Assembly: GCA_965214235.1 (NCBI GenBank)
Contig: CBDCBH010000002.1
Coordinates: 868,001-932,000, forward strand
DNA length: 64,000 bases
Source of the DNA: Ilyomonas sp965214235
GTDB lineage: Bacteria > Bacteroidota > Bacteroidia > Chitinophagales > Chitinophagaceae
Direction: 5' to 3'
Below the pieces are notes generated by a model. That model saw only the letters and a list, made by a program, of their open reading frames with translations. It searched no databases and was not told the DNA's origin. Every line of letters starts with the position of its first letter. Within the stretch, counting starts at the first letter, position 1. Both the position numbers and the translations under genes were made by a program. Shown here one piece after another: positions 1 to 8,472 of this stretch.

Positions 1-319
1 TGGCAACGCGGGGCTTATCCTTCCTGTCTTGACGGGAGAAGCCATAATATGGCATCACTACAATAATTTTATAAGCGCTTGCACGTTTGGCGGCGTCAAT
101 CATTAACAGCAACTCCATCAGGTTATCGGTTGGCGCAAACGTGCTTTGAATAAGAAAAACGTAATCGCCGCGAATACTTTCTAAAAAGATAGGCTGAAAC
201 TCTCCGTCGCTAAACTTTTGAATATTAATTTTACCAAGCGGCGCACCAAAACGTTGCGCAATTTTTTTGGCAAGTTCCTGTGAGCCGGTGCCGGAAAATA
301 TTTTTACTGATGGGTTCAT
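1..319 (-). CDS. prs: Ribose-phosphate pyrophosphokinase, N-terminal part (cut by window edge)
   Basis: The protein makes PRPP from ribose 5-phosphate and ATP for nucleotide, His and Trp synthesis in the cytoplasm. The 106 visible residues start MNPSVKIFSGTGSQELAKKI and include the family segments KFSDGEF, a NDNLMELL-like stretch (TDNLMELLLMID) and YYGFSRQDRKDKPR, the ATP-binding/catalytic flap region of Prs. The start is ATG at 317-319. The rest of the gene, including the PRPP-binding loop, lies outside the window. It is divergent from radC, with about 160 bases between them. Family identity is clear from these motifs. Confidence 0.95.
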   Translation of the reverse strand, partial: MNPSVKIFSGTGSQELAKKIAQRFGAPLGKINIQKFSDGEFQPIFLESIRGDYVFLIQSTFAPTDNLMELLLMIDAAKRASAYKIIVVMPYYGFSRQDRKDKPRVA

Positions 320-478
320 AAGAAGCAGAAATGAAGCGGCGAAGATAATGTTTGCATAAGAAAACGAATCTGTATTTTAAAGCTGTATATGAGTAATCAA
401 CAAAAATTAAACAGCCGAAACTCTTTCTATAGAAATCATCTTTTGAATTTTGAATTTTAAGTTTTTAATTTGAAACCC

Positions 479-1168
479 ATGACTAACTTATCCATTAAAA
501 ACTGGGCGGAAGATGATCGCCCGCGAGAGAAGATGATGCTGAAAGGCACAGAAGCGTTAAGCAATGCAGAACTGCTTGCCATTTTAATTAACAACGGCAC
601 GCGGGATAGAAGTGCGGTTGATGTTTGTAAAGATTTATTAAGCAAGGTGAACAACGATTTACAAAGGCTTGGCAGCTTATCTATCAAAGAAATTTTACAA
701 CTAAAAACAAAAGGCATTGGTGAAGCCAAAGCGGTAACTATTGCGGCTGCGCTGGAACTTGGCATCCGCAGAAATGCAGCCGATAACAAACGTGAAGTAA
801 TTACACAAAGCAGCGAAGTAGCGCAGTTTTTAAAAGCCAAACTGCAATATAAAAAGCACGAAGTATTTGCTGTTTTGTTTTTAAATGGGGCAAATAAAAT
901 AATGCACTATGAAGTGTTGAGCGAAGGCGGCATCGCGGGAACTGTTGCCGACCCACGAATTATTTTGCGGAAAGCATTATCGCACGATGCTGTGAATTTG
1001 ATTTTATGTCATAATCATCCAAGCGGAAGCATCAAGCCAAGCAGGGCAGACAAAGAATTAACCACAAAAATTAAAGAAGCTGCGTTGTTGTTCGATATGA
1101 CAGTGTTGGATCACATCATTGTGAGTGCCGACGGGCATTATAGCTTTGCTGATGAAGGCATTTTGTAA
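479..1168 (+). CDS. radC: RadC family JAB/MPN-domain protein
   Basis: A RadC-like protein of 229 residues. Residues about 1-90 form the helix-hairpin-helix N-terminal part (LSIKNWAEDDRPREK, then LLAILINNGT, then LKTKGIGEAKAVTIAAALELG). The C-terminal half is a JAB/MPN metalloprotease-like domain with the metal-binding motif HNHPSG and a downstream Asp (SRADKELT). The cellular role of RadC is unsettled; the old DNA-repair assignment is not supported by later work on the family. ATG at 479 is preferred; an in-frame TTG lies three codons upstream at 470. No Shine-Dalgarno is visible, as usual in this phylum. Confidence 0.93.
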   Translation: MTNLSIKNWAEDDRPREKMMLKGTEALSNAELLAILINNGTRDRSAVDVCKDLLSKVNNDLQRLGSLSIKEILQLKTKGIGEAKAVTIAAALELGIRRNAADNKREVITQSSEVAQFLKAKLQYKKHEVFAVLFLNGANKIMHYEVLSEGGIAGTVADPRIILRKALSHDAVNLILCHNHPSGSIKPSRADKELTTKIKEAALLFDMTVLDHIIVSADGHYSFADEGIL

Positions 1169-1203
1169 CCCTTTTTATTTTACCATCTAAAAATAAAAGG
1201 GTT
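1167..1203. terminator. Bidirectional terminator between radC and the di-haem oxidoreductase gene
   Basis: An inverted repeat, AACCCTTTTTATTTTA paired with TAAAAATAAAAGGGTT around a 5-base loop, overlaps the radC stop codon and is followed by a T-rich run. The two flanking genes converge, so it can serve both. Confidence 0.7.
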
Positions 1204-1217
1204 TGTTTTTATTGATG

Positions 1218-2597
1218 TTATAAACTTTTTAGAAACTGAATTATATTATCTCTGTCCAACTTATTTAGATTCATAAATTGTTGTTTGCTTTTTTGCGCTT
1301 CGCCGCCATGCCATAAAATGGCTTCTTCAAGTGTGTTGGCTCTGCCATCATGCAGATAATAAGGCGTTCCATTGGTAATAGTAAACAAGCCAACACCCCA
1401 AAGTGGTGCGGTTCTCCATTCATGTCCGGTTGCTAAAAAATCTTGCCGGCCATCTGCTAACCCATCGCCCATATCATGTACCAATAAATCGGTATAAGGA
1501 TGAATGCGCTGGTTACTTAGATAGCTTGCGGTAACATCAATTCCGGTTTGTACAGTTGGCTTATGGCAACCCGAACAATTGATTTGATTAAACAAAAACT
1601 GTCCTTTTTTTACATCGGCATCAGTAACATTTCTGCGTGCCGGAACCGCCAGTGTTTTAACGTAAAACAAAACGTAATTCAGTAAACTGTCAACCAATTC
1701 AGGATAGGTATCGCCATGCACAACATTCATCTGTGGCTGCCCGTATGCACTTTCTTTTTTTAGTGCATAGCTTGTGATGCCCATGTCCTGCTGATAAGCC
1801 GATGCTATCTGCATAAGCAATGTGGCTGAATTGGCTTTCCATCCAAACCTGCCGATTTCTATTTTGCTATCAACCGAATCAAACACATAATTCGCTTTTC
1901 CCGTGATGCCATCGCCGTTGGCATCATGCGGATCTTCAAAAGAAAGAATGGTGCTTTCGGGAATACTTTGGAGCAAACCCAAACCTACCATTGTTGGGGC
2001 AAGGCGTGGTGAAAGAAAATAGTTGGCGGGCAATGGAGCATAAGGATTTTGAACCGTGTAATTGGGCTTGTGTAATGTAACCGTTGAACCATCAGCATAG
2101 GTTATGGGTACATCTATATAAGTAATGTTGATGTTCGCTTCGGGTTGCGCGCCAATAACCGCTTTATCCTGAAGCTGAACACCAAAACCGGGTACGGGGT
2201 TGGGTCCGCCATGATTATCGGTGCCGGGAATACTGATGCGAAACAAAAGCCCTGAATTGCTGAAACCCGCTGTGGGTATGCCTTCGCCATCGTTGCGATG
2301 GCAGTTGATGCAAGAAACATTGTTGTAAATAGGTCCTAATCCCCCGAATTTTACAGCAGGCGGAGCAACGAAAGTTTGACCGAAAACTTCATCACCAATT
2401 TCATGAACTTTCTCATCTCTTGCGTTTAAGCCATTCACAACATTTCCGAAAGCTTTTGATGTAGCATCAAAAGCTGTAGCCGCTCCGCCACTCAATCGCT
2501 CATCATAGCCAGCATCCGGAAAAATGTCCGCCTTATGGCACATGCTAAAAGCGAGTACAAAAACTGCAACAACCGAAATAACATACAACTTTTTCAT
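1218..2597 (-). CDS. Di-haem oxidoreductase of the DUF1111 (thiol oxidoreductase-like) family
   Basis: An exported c-type cytochrome of 459 residues. A hydrophobic signal segment (residues 4-20) ends near a Cys (SMCHKAD), possibly a lipoprotein site with a weak lipobox. Two CXXCH haem motifs are seen: CINCH at about residues 96-100 and CSGCH at about 342-346, the spacing expected for this di-haem family related to MauG and cytochrome c peroxidase. The substrate is unknown. It is the last gene of a four-gene minus-strand operon, 6 bases after the imelysin gene. DUF1111 and imelysin genes are known neighbours in other bacteria, which points to a shared periplasmic redox or metal-linked task. 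Confidence 0.88.
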   Translation of the reverse strand: MKKLYVISVVAVFVLAFSMCHKADIFPDAGYDERLSGGAATAFDATSKAFGNVVNGLNARDEKVHEIGDEVFGQTFVAPPAVKFGGLGPIYNNVSCINCHRNDGEGIPTAGFSNSGLLFRISIPGTDNHGGPNPVPGFGVQLQDKAVIGAQPEANINITYIDVPITYADGSTVTLHKPNYTVQNPYAPLPANYFLSPRLAPTMVGLGLLQSIPESTILSFEDPHDANGDGITGKANYVFDSVDSKIEIGRFGWKANSATLLMQIASAYQQDMGITSYALKKESAYGQPQMNVVHGDTYPELVDSLLNYVLFYVKTLAVPARRNVTDADVKKGQFLFNQINCSGCHKPTVQTGIDVTASYLSNQRIHPYTDLLVHDMGDGLADGRQDFLATGHEWRTAPLWGVGLFTITNGTPYYLHDGRANTLEEAILWHGGEAQKSKQQFMNLNKLDRDNIIQFLKSL

Positions 2598-2603
2598 GCG
2601 CCT

Positions 2604-3683
2604 TTAGTCCTTTACATTTTGTTTTATATAGTTCGTCATATCATCATCAATCAAACTTTTTAAAGCAGCCAACTGCTGCATGGTCTGTTCAATTTGAACA
2701 CGCTGTGTAAAAATGGCTTCTTCATACCTTTCGGTAATGTTGTCGAAAGAATTGATCGCGCTTGTTAGCTGCGCCTGTATTTTGTTATCAAGACTTTTGT
2801 TTTTTGCAGAAATCAAATCTTTAATCCCTGTATTACCGTTCAATCCTAAATACACATTGCGCACACCAATGATGTTGCTTTTAAAATCTATCAAAGTATT
2901 TCCAGAGTAAGGCGATTCGGTAAGGAATGAATCTTTAGCAACATAAGGATTATACATTTTTTCAGAACCTACTTCGTCACATATATCGCTCATTGCACCA
3001 ATGATAGAAAGGAATGCAGACTGTCTGGTAGCATAAATTGTACTTCCATAGCCGGCAGTTATAAGTTGCTGCGCATAATTGGTTGATGAATTTGTCCAGC
3101 TCTGATACAATTCCTGCACGTTATTATATAAAATATCTCCGGCAAGACTTGTGAGATATTCTTTTTCTCTTGCGGTAATACTGGCTGCTTTTCTGGTGCT
3201 GCCAATGCCGAAAATTAAATATTCAACAGGATGATAACCGCGTAACGTTTGCGGCAAAGCCTCTACATTGTTCATCTGTAAAGCATTTGAGCTTGCAAGC
3301 AAAGAATCCATTTGGATATAATCTGTTGGCCAGGTATCTGTGTTGGGATCATAATCGTTATCCTCAACCGGACCAATTAAAAAGCCTTCACATTGTTCCC
3401 AAATGCTTCGAATGTTTTTCCATGATGCTTGTGTGGCTGCAAGGTTGGCATCTGTTGTTGATGTATTTAATGCTTCAACACTGTTGTTCAACGAAACAGC
3501 AGCGCTTACAAGATTGCTGTACTGCGGCAATGCAGTGTTGTTTACAAAATCTGTAATCACTATTTGTTCAGTTGTTATAAAATCTGCAGATGGTGTTGAC
3601 GTATTTGCTTTATGACAGGAAGTTGTGAGCAGAAATAATGATAATAACAGTAAAAAAAAGAAGCTTTTAAACATAAAAATCAT
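2604..3683 (-). CDS. Imelysin family (M75, IrpA-like) lipoprotein
   Basis: A 359-residue exported protein with a lipoprotein signal (LLLLSLFLLTTSC, Cys at about residue 23). The family GxHxxE motif is present as GYHPVE in LRGYHPVEYLIFG, and the rest is helical, as in imelysins. Members are linked to iron uptake or regulation; despite the M75 peptidase label, proteolysis is doubtful. The start ATG at 3681-3683 overlaps the stop of the upstream Rieske gene as ATGA, so the two are probably translationally coupled; an alternative ATG lies three codons in. It belongs to the porin, Rieske, imelysin, di-haem operon. Confidence 0.9.
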   Translation of the reverse strand: MIFMFKSFFFLLLLSLFLLTTSCHKANTSTPSADFITTEQIVITDFVNNTALPQYSNLVSAAVSLNNSVEALNTSTTDANLAATQASWKNIRSIWEQCEGFLIGPVEDNDYDPNTDTWPTDYIQMDSLLASSNALQMNNVEALPQTLRGYHPVEYLIFGIGSTRKAASITAREKEYLTSLAGDILYNNVQELYQSWTNSSTNYAQQLITAGYGSTIYATRQSAFLSIIGAMSDICDEVGSEKMYNPYVAKDSFLTESPYSGNTLIDFKSNIIGVRNVYLGLNGNTGIKDLISAKNKSLDNKIQAQLTSAINSFDNITERYEEAIFTQRVQIEQTMQQLAALKSLIDDDMTNYIKQNVKD

Positions 3684-4111
3684 GAATTAAGATAGATGAA
3701 CAATTGCCCGTTTTCAACATTGGTTTTATAACGTTGCAGCGGTTCCGATGCCGGACCGTGCGTAACCTTTCCATCTGTAGTAAACCGGCTTCCATGAAGG
3801 GTGCAGATATATCCATTGGTAGTAGCCGTAAGTCCATTTTCCTGGTGTGTGCATTGCAGTAACAAAGCCCCGTAACTGTCGTTTGGTTGTTTAACAAGAG
3901 CAATGTTATAAAACGAACCTTTAGGATGAATAATCTGCAAACCCGAAGCCGGCAGTGAGGCTAACGGAATTGAAATTGTATTATTAACAACATCTGTCTG
4001 TATAGCTTTTAAAGCCGCCGGGCTGCACGATGAAAGTGAAGGCAACAAAATACCGGCAGCTGCAATCATGCATAAGTTACACGACGATTGTAAAAAATAT
4101 CTTCGTTGCAT
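3680..4111 (-). CDS. Rieske-type [2Fe-2S] domain lipoprotein
   Basis: A small exported iron-sulphur protein of 143 residues. The N-terminus MQRRYFLQSSC has a twin-Arg pattern, followed by a hydrophobic stretch and a lipobox-like LSSC. The Rieske ligands are visible as CTH (in LLQCTHQENG) and CTLHGS about 16 residues later, giving the CxH...CxxH arrangement. It probably passes electrons in the periplasm, and the di-haem cytochrome two genes downstream is an obvious candidate partner (inference). The start was chosen at the ATG opening the signal sequence, 67 bases after the porin gene; an upstream in-frame extension lacks a sensible signal. It overlaps imelysin by 4 bases. Confidence 0.85.
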   Translation of the reverse strand: MQRRYFLQSSCNLCMIAAAGILLPSLSSCSPAALKAIQTDVVNNTISIPLASLPASGLQIIHPKGSFYNIALVKQPNDSYGALLLQCTHQENGLTATTNGYICTLHGSRFTTDGKVTHGPASEPLQRYKTNVENGQLFIYLNS

Positions 4112-4178
4112 AGTTAATTGAATAAGCGAATGAAAATAGAAACATCGCAAGCAGGGAAGCCTGTTCTTCCCGATTTCA

Positions 4179-5417
4179 TTAAAATGAATAACCAATTCCA
4201 ATGTTTACAAACTGATCTGTTTGTTTATACGGCAATGAGTTGGGCGGCGGGTTAATGACCAATTCTGAATTTTGTTCGCCGGTATGCATTAGCCGCACAT
4301 CGGCTTTTATTACAACATTTGGCAACGGCAAATAAGAGATACCGGCAATGAGGTGCATTTGTTTTTCTGTTCCGTCGTAAATGGCTTTGCCATGCGGGAT
4401 AGTTGCATTCATATCAAGCAGTTCGCCACGAGCAAATGTTACAAATTGTGCCGCGGTTTGTTTTGCATGCAGCCAATTATAACCAACTTCCGCATAAGCG
4501 CCATACATAGCCGAAGAAATGTTGTTGTTATAAGCCGCGTTTACTTTTCCTGCATCGGGATAAGAAATGTATGTACCCAGCGCTTTTATATTTACTCCAT
4601 TTTTATTGTACTGAACATCCGCTTCGCCTAAATAAACCGGCGTTCCAAAGCCGCCGCTGTTCAGTCCTAAACTGTCTGCACTCCTTGGGCTGATACCAAC
4701 GGTTCCACCAGTGTAACCCGATACTTGAAATTCAAAATCTTTCCACAAATATTTAAGCGATGCTGTTAGGGCAATGTTGTTGGCAGTTGCATTGTTGCCT
4801 TCTGCCCGGCCATCGCGGATGCCTGTTCCGTGCTCAAAGCCCGCGCTGTTCAATCCGTTTAGTATTGCAATGCTGTAGTTGAGGGGCGCATTTTTCAGCG
4901 AGCCATACAACCCGATTCCCAATTCGCGCCACGTAGCCGGAATGATAAAAGTTTCAACTAACGGACGCTCAACACCGTTGAAATTTACCGGCAAATGGTT
5001 TTCATTTATTATACCGATGCGCGGCACAAATAAACCCGCCACCAAATATTGCCTTGCATTCAAATTGAACTTTATATAAGCTTGCTCCATAGCTATTTCG
5101 CCACTGCCAATTTCACCTTCGGCAACCTTTGCATTTTCCACTTCAAGCTCTGAAAAAAAAGAAATTTTTTGATTGAACTGATGACCCACAAACAGCACAG
5201 CGCGTTCCAGCGTTGCTATCGATACTTTCTGGTTGAAATTGCGCTGATAAAATGCGCTTCCGTAACCAGATACAACTGTTTTGTTTTTATTGGTGCCTGC
5301 CTGTAACGAATCTTCATTTGAAAGAATAAGTTTTTGTGCATTGGTTTGAAATTGCGCCTTCACTTTAAAAGTGAATAAAAGAAAAAGCAAAACGATTGCC
5401 TTGGTAAAAATTTTCAT
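4179..5417 (-). CDS. Outer-membrane porin-like beta-barrel protein
   Basis: A 412-residue exported protein with signal peptide MKIFTKAIVLLFLLFTFKVKA, followed by a mature part made of alternating aromatic/polar strands and ending in aromatic residue F (IGIGYSF), the usual beta-barrel C-terminal signature. Segments such as FFSELEVENAK and QAYIKFNLNARQYLVAGLFVPRIG resemble Bacteroidetes phosphate-selective/OprP-O-like porins. Substrate is unknown. It is the first gene of the operon with the Rieske, imelysin and di-haem genes, so it may admit the substrate or metal those proteins handle. ATG at 5417 is used rather than an upstream in-frame TTG. Confidence 0.78.
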   Translation of the reverse strand: MKIFTKAIVLLFLLFTFKVKAQFQTNAQKLILSNEDSLQAGTNKNKTVVSGYGSAFYQRNFNQKVSIATLERAVLFVGHQFNQKISFFSELEVENAKVAEGEIGSGEIAMEQAYIKFNLNARQYLVAGLFVPRIGIINENHLPVNFNGVERPLVETFIIPATWRELGIGLYGSLKNAPLNYSIAILNGLNSAGFEHGTGIRDGRAEGNNATANNIALTASLKYLWKDFEFQVSGYTGGTVGISPRSADSLGLNSGGFGTPVYLGEADVQYNKNGVNIKALGTYISYPDAGKVNAAYNNNISSAMYGAYAEVGYNWLHAKQTAAQFVTFARGELLDMNATIPHGKAIYDGTEKQMHLIAGISYLPLPNVVIKADVRLMHTGEQNSELVINPPPNSLPYKQTDQFVNIGIGYSF

Positions 5418-5578
5418 CGTCTGCAAAACTATAAGCCCTGTATTACGCAGGTTTACGATTTAGGGAATGCAGTTTACGATTTGAGAAGTAATTTTAATTG
5501 CGAAGCAGGGGAGGGGAGTTATAAAAAGAGAAGAGCTTCCAGGCATGGATTGGAGAATACGTTATACAGTTTAATTAC

Positions 5579-6751
5579 TTAAGCTTGCTGTAAACTTCGC
5601 ACAATCCCCATCTCTAAACCTCTGATTTCTGCTAAACCCTTCAGCCTTCCGATAGCAGAATAACCGGGGTTTGTTTTTTTGTTCAGGTCATCTAACATCT
5701 GGTGTCCATGATCGGGTCGCATGGGAATAGAAACATGACGCTGTTTCATCAATATAACAAGTTCTTTTATGATTGCAAACATATCGGCATCGCCATCCAA
5801 ATGGTTGGCTTCATAAAAATTTCCTTCTTCATCACGGGTGGTATTGCGCAAATGAATAAAGTGAATGTGATTGCCCAAACGCTGAATCATTCCAACCAAA
5901 TCATTATCTTCTCTAACACCAAACGAACCCGTGCAAAAACAAAGGCCATTAGCAGGCGAAGAAACCGCATCAATCATTTCTTTTGCATCTTTTTCAGTGC
6001 TCATGATGCGTGGCAATCCTAAGATATTATACGGCGGATCATCGGGATGAATTGCCATTTGCAAACCGGCTTCTTCAGCAACCGGAATAATTTGTTGTAA
6101 GAAATAAAACAGGTGTTGCTTTAGTTTCGCTGCAGTAATGTTTTCATAAGATTTGATAGCAGATAAAATCTGTTCCCTGGTAAATATTTCTTCGCTGCCG
6201 GGCAAGCCAAGCAAAGCGTTGTTATAAAGCGTTTGTTTTTCTTCATCCGTCATTTTTTGCAGCCGCTGATTTGCTTTTGCTATTTCTTCTTTTGTGTAAT
6301 CTTTTTCTGCATCAGAACGGTTCAATAAAAACAAATCAAAAGCAACAAAAGCGTTTTTTTCAAAGTATAAAGCTTTGCTGCAATCCGGCAAACTGTACGA
6401 AATATCGGTACGCATCCAATCGAGCACCGGCATAAAGTTGTACGTTACTACTTTTAATCCGCAGGCAGCCATATTGCGCAGGCTTTGCTTATAATTTTCT
6501 ATGAATTGGTGATAATTGCCGGTTTGTTTTTTAATGTCTTCATGCACGGGCAGGCTTTCAATTACCGTCCATGTCATGCCCCATTTCTCTATTTCTTCTT
6601 TTCTTTTTTTTATTTCATTTATGTCCCATATATCACCAACCGCTACATGGTGCAATGCTGTTACAACGCCGGTGCAACCAGCTTGCTTTATGTAAGATAA
6701 ACTCACCGGATCATCCGGTCCGAACCATCGCATGGTTTGTTGCATTTGCAT
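5579..6751 (-). CDS. uxuA: Mannonate dehydratase
   Basis: UxuA converts D-mannonate to 2-keto-3-deoxygluconate in hexuronate catabolism. The 390-residue product begins MQMQQTMRWFGPDDPVSL, a family signature, and contains metal/active-site stretches such as AIHPDDPPY, CFCTGSFGVREDNDL, HFIHLRNT and MRPDHGHQ, as expected for the xylose-isomerase-like TIM barrel. Length is normal. It lies downstream of xylA and xylB on the same strand, 143 bases after xylB. Its start has an unusually strong Shine-Dalgarno (GGAGGAGGT, 5 bases before ATG), rare in this phylum, next to a hairpin repeat. Confidence 0.95.
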   Translation of the reverse strand: MQMQQTMRWFGPDDPVSLSYIKQAGCTGVVTALHHVAVGDIWDINEIKKRKEEIEKWGMTWTVIESLPVHEDIKKQTGNYHQFIENYKQSLRNMAACGLKVVTYNFMPVLDWMRTDISYSLPDCSKALYFEKNAFVAFDLFLLNRSDAEKDYTKEEIAKANQRLQKMTDEEKQTLYNNALLGLPGSEEIFTREQILSAIKSYENITAAKLKQHLFYFLQQIIPVAEEAGLQMAIHPDDPPYNILGLPRIMSTEKDAKEMIDAVSSPANGLCFCTGSFGVREDNDLVGMIQRLGNHIHFIHLRNTTRDEEGNFYEANHLDGDADMFAIIKELVILMKQRHVSIPMRPDHGHQMLDDLNKKTNPGYSAIGRLKGLAEIRGLEMGIVRSLQQA

Positions 6752-6789
6752 AATGACCTCCTCCTAACTCTTCTCCACGGGTGGAGAAG
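6752..6789 (-). promoter_or_regulatory. uxuA leader: strong Shine-Dalgarno plus hairpin repeat
   Basis: On the minus strand GGAGGAGGTC sits 4-5 bases upstream of the uxuA ATG. Immediately 5' is a hairpin with arms CTTCTCCA (6770-6777) and TGGAGAAG (6782-6789) around a CGGG loop. The CTCC-rich/GGAG-rich layout resembles the short dispersed intergenic repeats common in Bacteroidetes, so the ribosome-binding site may have been supplied by such a repeat. This is an inference from one copy. Confidence 0.5.
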
Positions 6790-6894
6790 GGCTTTAGACG
6801 ATAATTAATTTTATAACTTTATAAATAGTAAAATTGTATGCAATCAATATATAAAGTTGCACTTTTTATTTATCGCTTTTTTATTCGAATTGAT

Positions 6895-8376
6895 TTACTC
6901 TTTTAATTGATTTGCCAAAACTTCTTTCCATTTTTCATACAATTCATTATACAAAGAAGTGTGTACAGGTTCAACGGTGTTTAAAACTTTGCGATAGATA
7001 AAAGCATCGGAAGCGTTAGCAAAATAACCGGCTCCAATACCGGCACCCAATGCTGCGCCTACACTGCCATCGCAATCGTGAAACTCAACAGGAACGCCGG
7101 TTGCATTCACAAAAGCTTCTGTAAACACATCGCTTAAAAACAAGTTGGCTTTGCCTGCCCGTATAACGGTTGGTTTCATTCCATTCTCTCTCATAATATC
7201 CAAACCATAGCGAAAAGCAAAAGCAATTCCTTCCTGCGCTGCGCGATAAATATGTGCAGAAATATGTTTGTTGAAATCAATGTTGTGAAGATGCGCTCTC
7301 ACAATTTTATTGTTCAGCATTCTTTCTGCACCATTACCAAAAGGGAGTAAAAACAAACCTTCACTTCCAGGCGTAACCGAAGCAGCAGCTTCATTCATTT
7401 GAGGATATGACAAGGCGTTGCCCGTAATCCATTTTACCCATTTATTTAAGATGCCGGTACCGTTAATACAAAGCAATACACCAACTCTTGTTTGCTCTTC
7501 GTTATGCGTTACATGCGCAAACGAATTAATGCGCGATTGAGGATCGAAAGTTAAGGCATCACTCACGCCGTAAATAACGCCGGAAGTGCCGGCTGTAGCT
7601 GCTACTTCGCCTGGTTGCAATACGTTTAATGATAGCGCATTGTTAGGCTGGTCGCCGGCTTTATAAGTAACCGGAATATCAGGCGATAAAGAAAGTTCTG
7701 CTGCTGCTTTACCGCTCAATTTTCCATGTTCTGCAAATACATTTTTTATTGATGGAATGATGTGTTGATCAAAACCAAAATAAGTCATCACTTCATTGGA
7801 TAAAGCATTCTCTGTAAAATTCCAGAAGATGCCTTCAGACAGGGCGGAAGGCGTTGTAGTAATGGTTCCTGTTAATCGCTGTGCGATGAAATCGCCGGGT
7901 AACATTATATTATCAATCTTCTCAAAAATATGAGGTTCGTTTTCTTTTACCCAGGCTAATTTTGCAGCCGTAAAATTACCGGGTGAATTAAGTAAATGGC
8001 GCAAACAATTTTCTTCTCCAATGCTTGTAAAAGCTGCATTTCCGTAAGGAATAGCGCGACTATCGCACCAGATGATACTATTGCGCAAAACATTGTTTTC
8101 TTTATCTAACAAAACCAATCCGTGCATTTGATAAGAAATGCCAATGGCGCCAATATTTTTTGGTTGAAAAGCGCCGGAAGCGTTCACTTTTTTAATGGTT
8201 GTTTTTACATCATTCCACCATTGCTCCGGCGATTGTTCTGCCCAGCCCGGTTGCAACGAAATAATTTCTCTTTCCGTTTCGGGATAGTGTGCAGAGGCAA
8301 GGGTTTGCCCTGTTGCGCCATCTACAACAGAAACTTTTATGGATGAAGTGCCTATATCAATGCCAAGTAGCAGCAA
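6895..8376 (-). CDS. xylB: Xylulokinase (FGGY family)
   Basis: Phosphorylates D-xylulose to xylulose 5-phosphate after XylA. The 493-residue protein opens LLLGIDIGTSSIKVSVVD, the FGGY phosphate-1 motif, then has the substrate-side YQMHGLVLLD stretch and in the second half TAGTSGVIYGV and the GGAKxxFLSDVF-like segment RAGKANLFLSDVFTEAF, followed by VGAALGAGIGAG. It lies 96 bases downstream of xylA in the same direction, so co-transcription is likely. No xylose transporter or regulator is adjacent. Ribulokinase or another FGGY kinase is possible in principle, but the xylA context favours xylulokinase. Confidence 0.92.
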   Translation of the reverse strand: MLLLGIDIGTSSIKVSVVDGATGQTLASAHYPETEREIISLQPGWAEQSPEQWWNDVKTTIKKVNASGAFQPKNIGAIGISYQMHGLVLLDKENNVLRNSIIWCDSRAIPYGNAAFTSIGEENCLRHLLNSPGNFTAAKLAWVKENEPHIFEKIDNIMLPGDFIAQRLTGTITTTPSALSEGIFWNFTENALSNEVMTYFGFDQHIIPSIKNVFAEHGKLSGKAAAELSLSPDIPVTYKAGDQPNNALSLNVLQPGEVAATAGTSGVIYGVSDALTFDPQSRINSFAHVTHNEEQTRVGVLLCINGTGILNKWVKWITGNALSYPQMNEAAASVTPGSEGLFLLPFGNGAERMLNNKIVRAHLHNIDFNKHISAHIYRAAQEGIAFAFRYGLDIMRENGMKPTVIRAGKANLFLSDVFTEAFVNATGVPVEFHDCDGSVGAALGAGIGAGYFANASDAFIYRKVLNTVEPVHTSLYNELYEKWKEVLANQLKE

Positions 8377-8472
8377 GGTTATTTAGATTTAATGAGTAAT
8401 AAGTAAGATGTAATAATAACTGATGGGAAAAGCGCATTTATAAATGTAAATAGCCTAATCTTAAATATTCAA

